The translations under genes were made by a program, and so were the position numbers. The notes under the pieces are model-generated. The model made no database searches. It was not told the origin of the DNA and was given only the letters and a program-made list of their open reading frames with translations. A stretch of DNA of 19,287 nt from Phoronis ovalis (lineage: Eukaryota; Phoronida; Phoronidae), in assembly GCA_028565635.1 (NCBI GenBank), contig JAOXYB010108047.1:1-19287 (forward strand). Direction: 5' to 3'. Of the stretch, positions 17,592 to 19,287 are shown piece by piece (position 1 is the first letter of the stretch; every line of letters begins with the position of its first letter).

Positions 17592-19287
17592 ATGGTAGTT
17601 TGTCGGAGAGTAAATGCCCATATCTCGGTTAGATAATAAACCTTGATCGATTTGCTATCTGCATGATGTCATAACTAAGATGGATGAGTATTCTTATGGT
17701 GTACCTGTGCCCAATTGGGCGTTGAACGTTGTTGCAACAATTATTTCACTAAGGGTAATTTATTTTGATGAGCAATGTAATGATGCAGGCTGTCTGTCAA
17801 GACCATTTCGAAATAGTGTTGAAGATATCAGTGTAAAGTAAAGGTAATTTGTAAATTAGGAAAGCCCTTAAACGTAATGTGTCTTGGAGGATTATAATTA
17901 ATTTACATGCCTTTCTTTGATGACTCAATTTGTGTGACACCTCGCGGATGCGCTGTGATACTTTTCAATTCTCTAGGTCTAAACTATGAATTCCACATCA
18001 AACGACCAGTAATGTTTTATTGGTATTTAATTTTTATGAGATACCTGAGATTTTGCTACTAATACTCCCCTCAGTATCATTTCCCTTCATTATGTCATCC
18101 ATGTCAACGTGGATTTAACAACTGTAAATTATGACCTCGCCTCGGCATAATGACATGCATGTACTGTTGTTGCCAGTATTTCAAATTTCCGTTGGAAATA
18201 TAACATCACTGCTAGTAGTTGTTGAATATGACAATGAATGGTATTTGTATGAGTGGTAATCACAGAAGACATTAACATGACAGTCTGTTAATTACCCGTC
18301 AATTAATTTCTAGCAAAAGTAACAGGCATTATATTGTATTGTTCAACTAGAATTTGGAATCACTATAGCTAGCTGATTGTTTTTACAAAATTTTGAAGGG
18401 TGTGTAGGAATCTGGTAGGATTTAGATGCGTGTGATGTGCTTCTGCATGTCAAAGAAATGTTCATTTCAAAAACAGAAAGCTAACAAATGAAATAAAGGC
18501 TACATGGAGGCAAAGTAGATTGAAAAGATGTTACACGTTTGCTATTGATTTTAACTTTTTACTCTCTGGGGCACACATGACACTGAGAGTCTCGGCCAAA
18601 TGTAATTAATATTTTAATTCCTCATAAATCCTTATATTAATCTATCATATTTAAAACAGCGCCTGCACTTTTGCGAGTAATCGATACTATATGAGTGAAG
18701 CAGAATTGTATAATGCCTTACGGGTACCTCACCTAACCGTCTTGACGGCTTTTCAACCCGATATTGTTACGTACTCATACGTACTATGATAACTGCTGTA
18801 CTTATTGTCTCTCTTGACAATTTTTTGCAAATGATGCTTAGTTAAAAATTTGAATTGTGTGACAAATAATCTTTTTGAGGAAATTTGCGTACCAATAACC
18901 GCAATTTTTTTCTTACATCTCACATCCAGTACTTAATCCCCCAGTATAGTGAACAGATTTACATCAACATCAGACAGGCCAAGGGAGTGCTTTGATTGTG
19001 AATTACTGAGAGTGAGTACAAACATTTAGAAATCATGATTGTAGAGATTTTTAGAAAACACGTGGGTGTGATTTTAAACATATTTCAATTATCTAAGTGC
19101 ACAGATATTCTGTGTGATACAAATAAACATATTGTTTCTCTATTCAATAACTGATACAACTAACTTTTTCATATAATAGATTTCGAAGAAACAAACTAAA
19201 TTTGTTTCTCTGTGTGTGTATATATAATATTGTAATACTTATAAATAATCAAATGCATCAAGTACAACAAAATTCAATTAACAATTA
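17592..19287. other. AT-rich stretch, nothing identifiable
   Basis: No coding exon, RNA gene or named repeat is visible. A small perfect hairpin, CCGTC-TT-GACGG, is at 18737-18748, and the word ACGTACT is repeated near 18769-18786. Neither suggests a function in a eukaryote. Confidence 0.5.

Noticed and set aside
18737-18748. CCGTC-TT-GACGG hairpin followed by CTTTTC as a bacterial-type terminator
   Set aside because: The stem is only five pairs, the T-run is poor, and the window is eukaryotic.
1-19287. tRNA, rRNA, spliceosomal RNA, known microRNA or CRISPR array
   Set aside because: I found no box A/box B pair, no conserved rRNA or snRNA words, no seed of a well-known conserved microRNA in a hairpin, and no regularly spaced repeats.

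Overview
The window looks like non-coding or intron-rich DNA from an invertebrate animal. It is about two-thirds A+T by eye. It has no open reading frame above 99 codons, it carries simple repeats of metazoan type, and its few coding-like segments are short and bounded by GT/AG splice-like signals. There is no bacterial gene density and there are no ribosome-binding sites. A lophotrochozoan such as a mollusc is my best guess, but nothing in the sequence proves it. At this composition a stop falls about every 14 codons, so a few dozen 60-99 codon frames are expected by chance. I treat most of them as noise.

Layout. Bases 1-610 hold a candidate plus-strand promoter: a TATA-like box, an AP-1 site and a CpG-dense patch. 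Bases 610-5050 are AT-rich with a TG microsatellite (1553-1600), a perfect RFX X-box (2237-2250), a possible leader exon (3121-3142) and a cluster of nuclear-receptor half-sites (3801-3863). Bases 5050-6740 are richer in G+C and may be a decayed repeat. Bases 6740-11070 are mostly featureless, apart from an X-box beside a strong splice donor (7657-7684) and two short coding-like segments (9770-9922 and 10295-10393).

Bases 11074-14660 are the most structured part. They hold a candidate plus-strand exon with a good start context and a consensus donor (11074-11499), a near-perfect 61-bp inverted repeat (11879-12030), a field of degenerate repeat motifs (12691-12997), an 18-bp minisatellite (13139-13210) and a phase-compatible second exon (14591-14659). 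Bases 15643-15656 match the CTCF core motif. A 37-bp tandem duplication lies at 16302-16375 and an ATA/TAA microsatellite at 17003-17055. Bases 17190-17459 on the minus strand look like a decayed N-terminal fragment of a thiolase, closest to the mitochondrial trifunctional enzyme beta subunit. From 17600 to the end I see nothing specific.

The most concrete result is the 60/61-identical inverted repeat, a foldback element that would form a long RNA hairpin if transcribed. The most gene-like result is the spliced model joining 11390-11499 to 14591-14659. All functional statements are inferences, because no homology search could be run.
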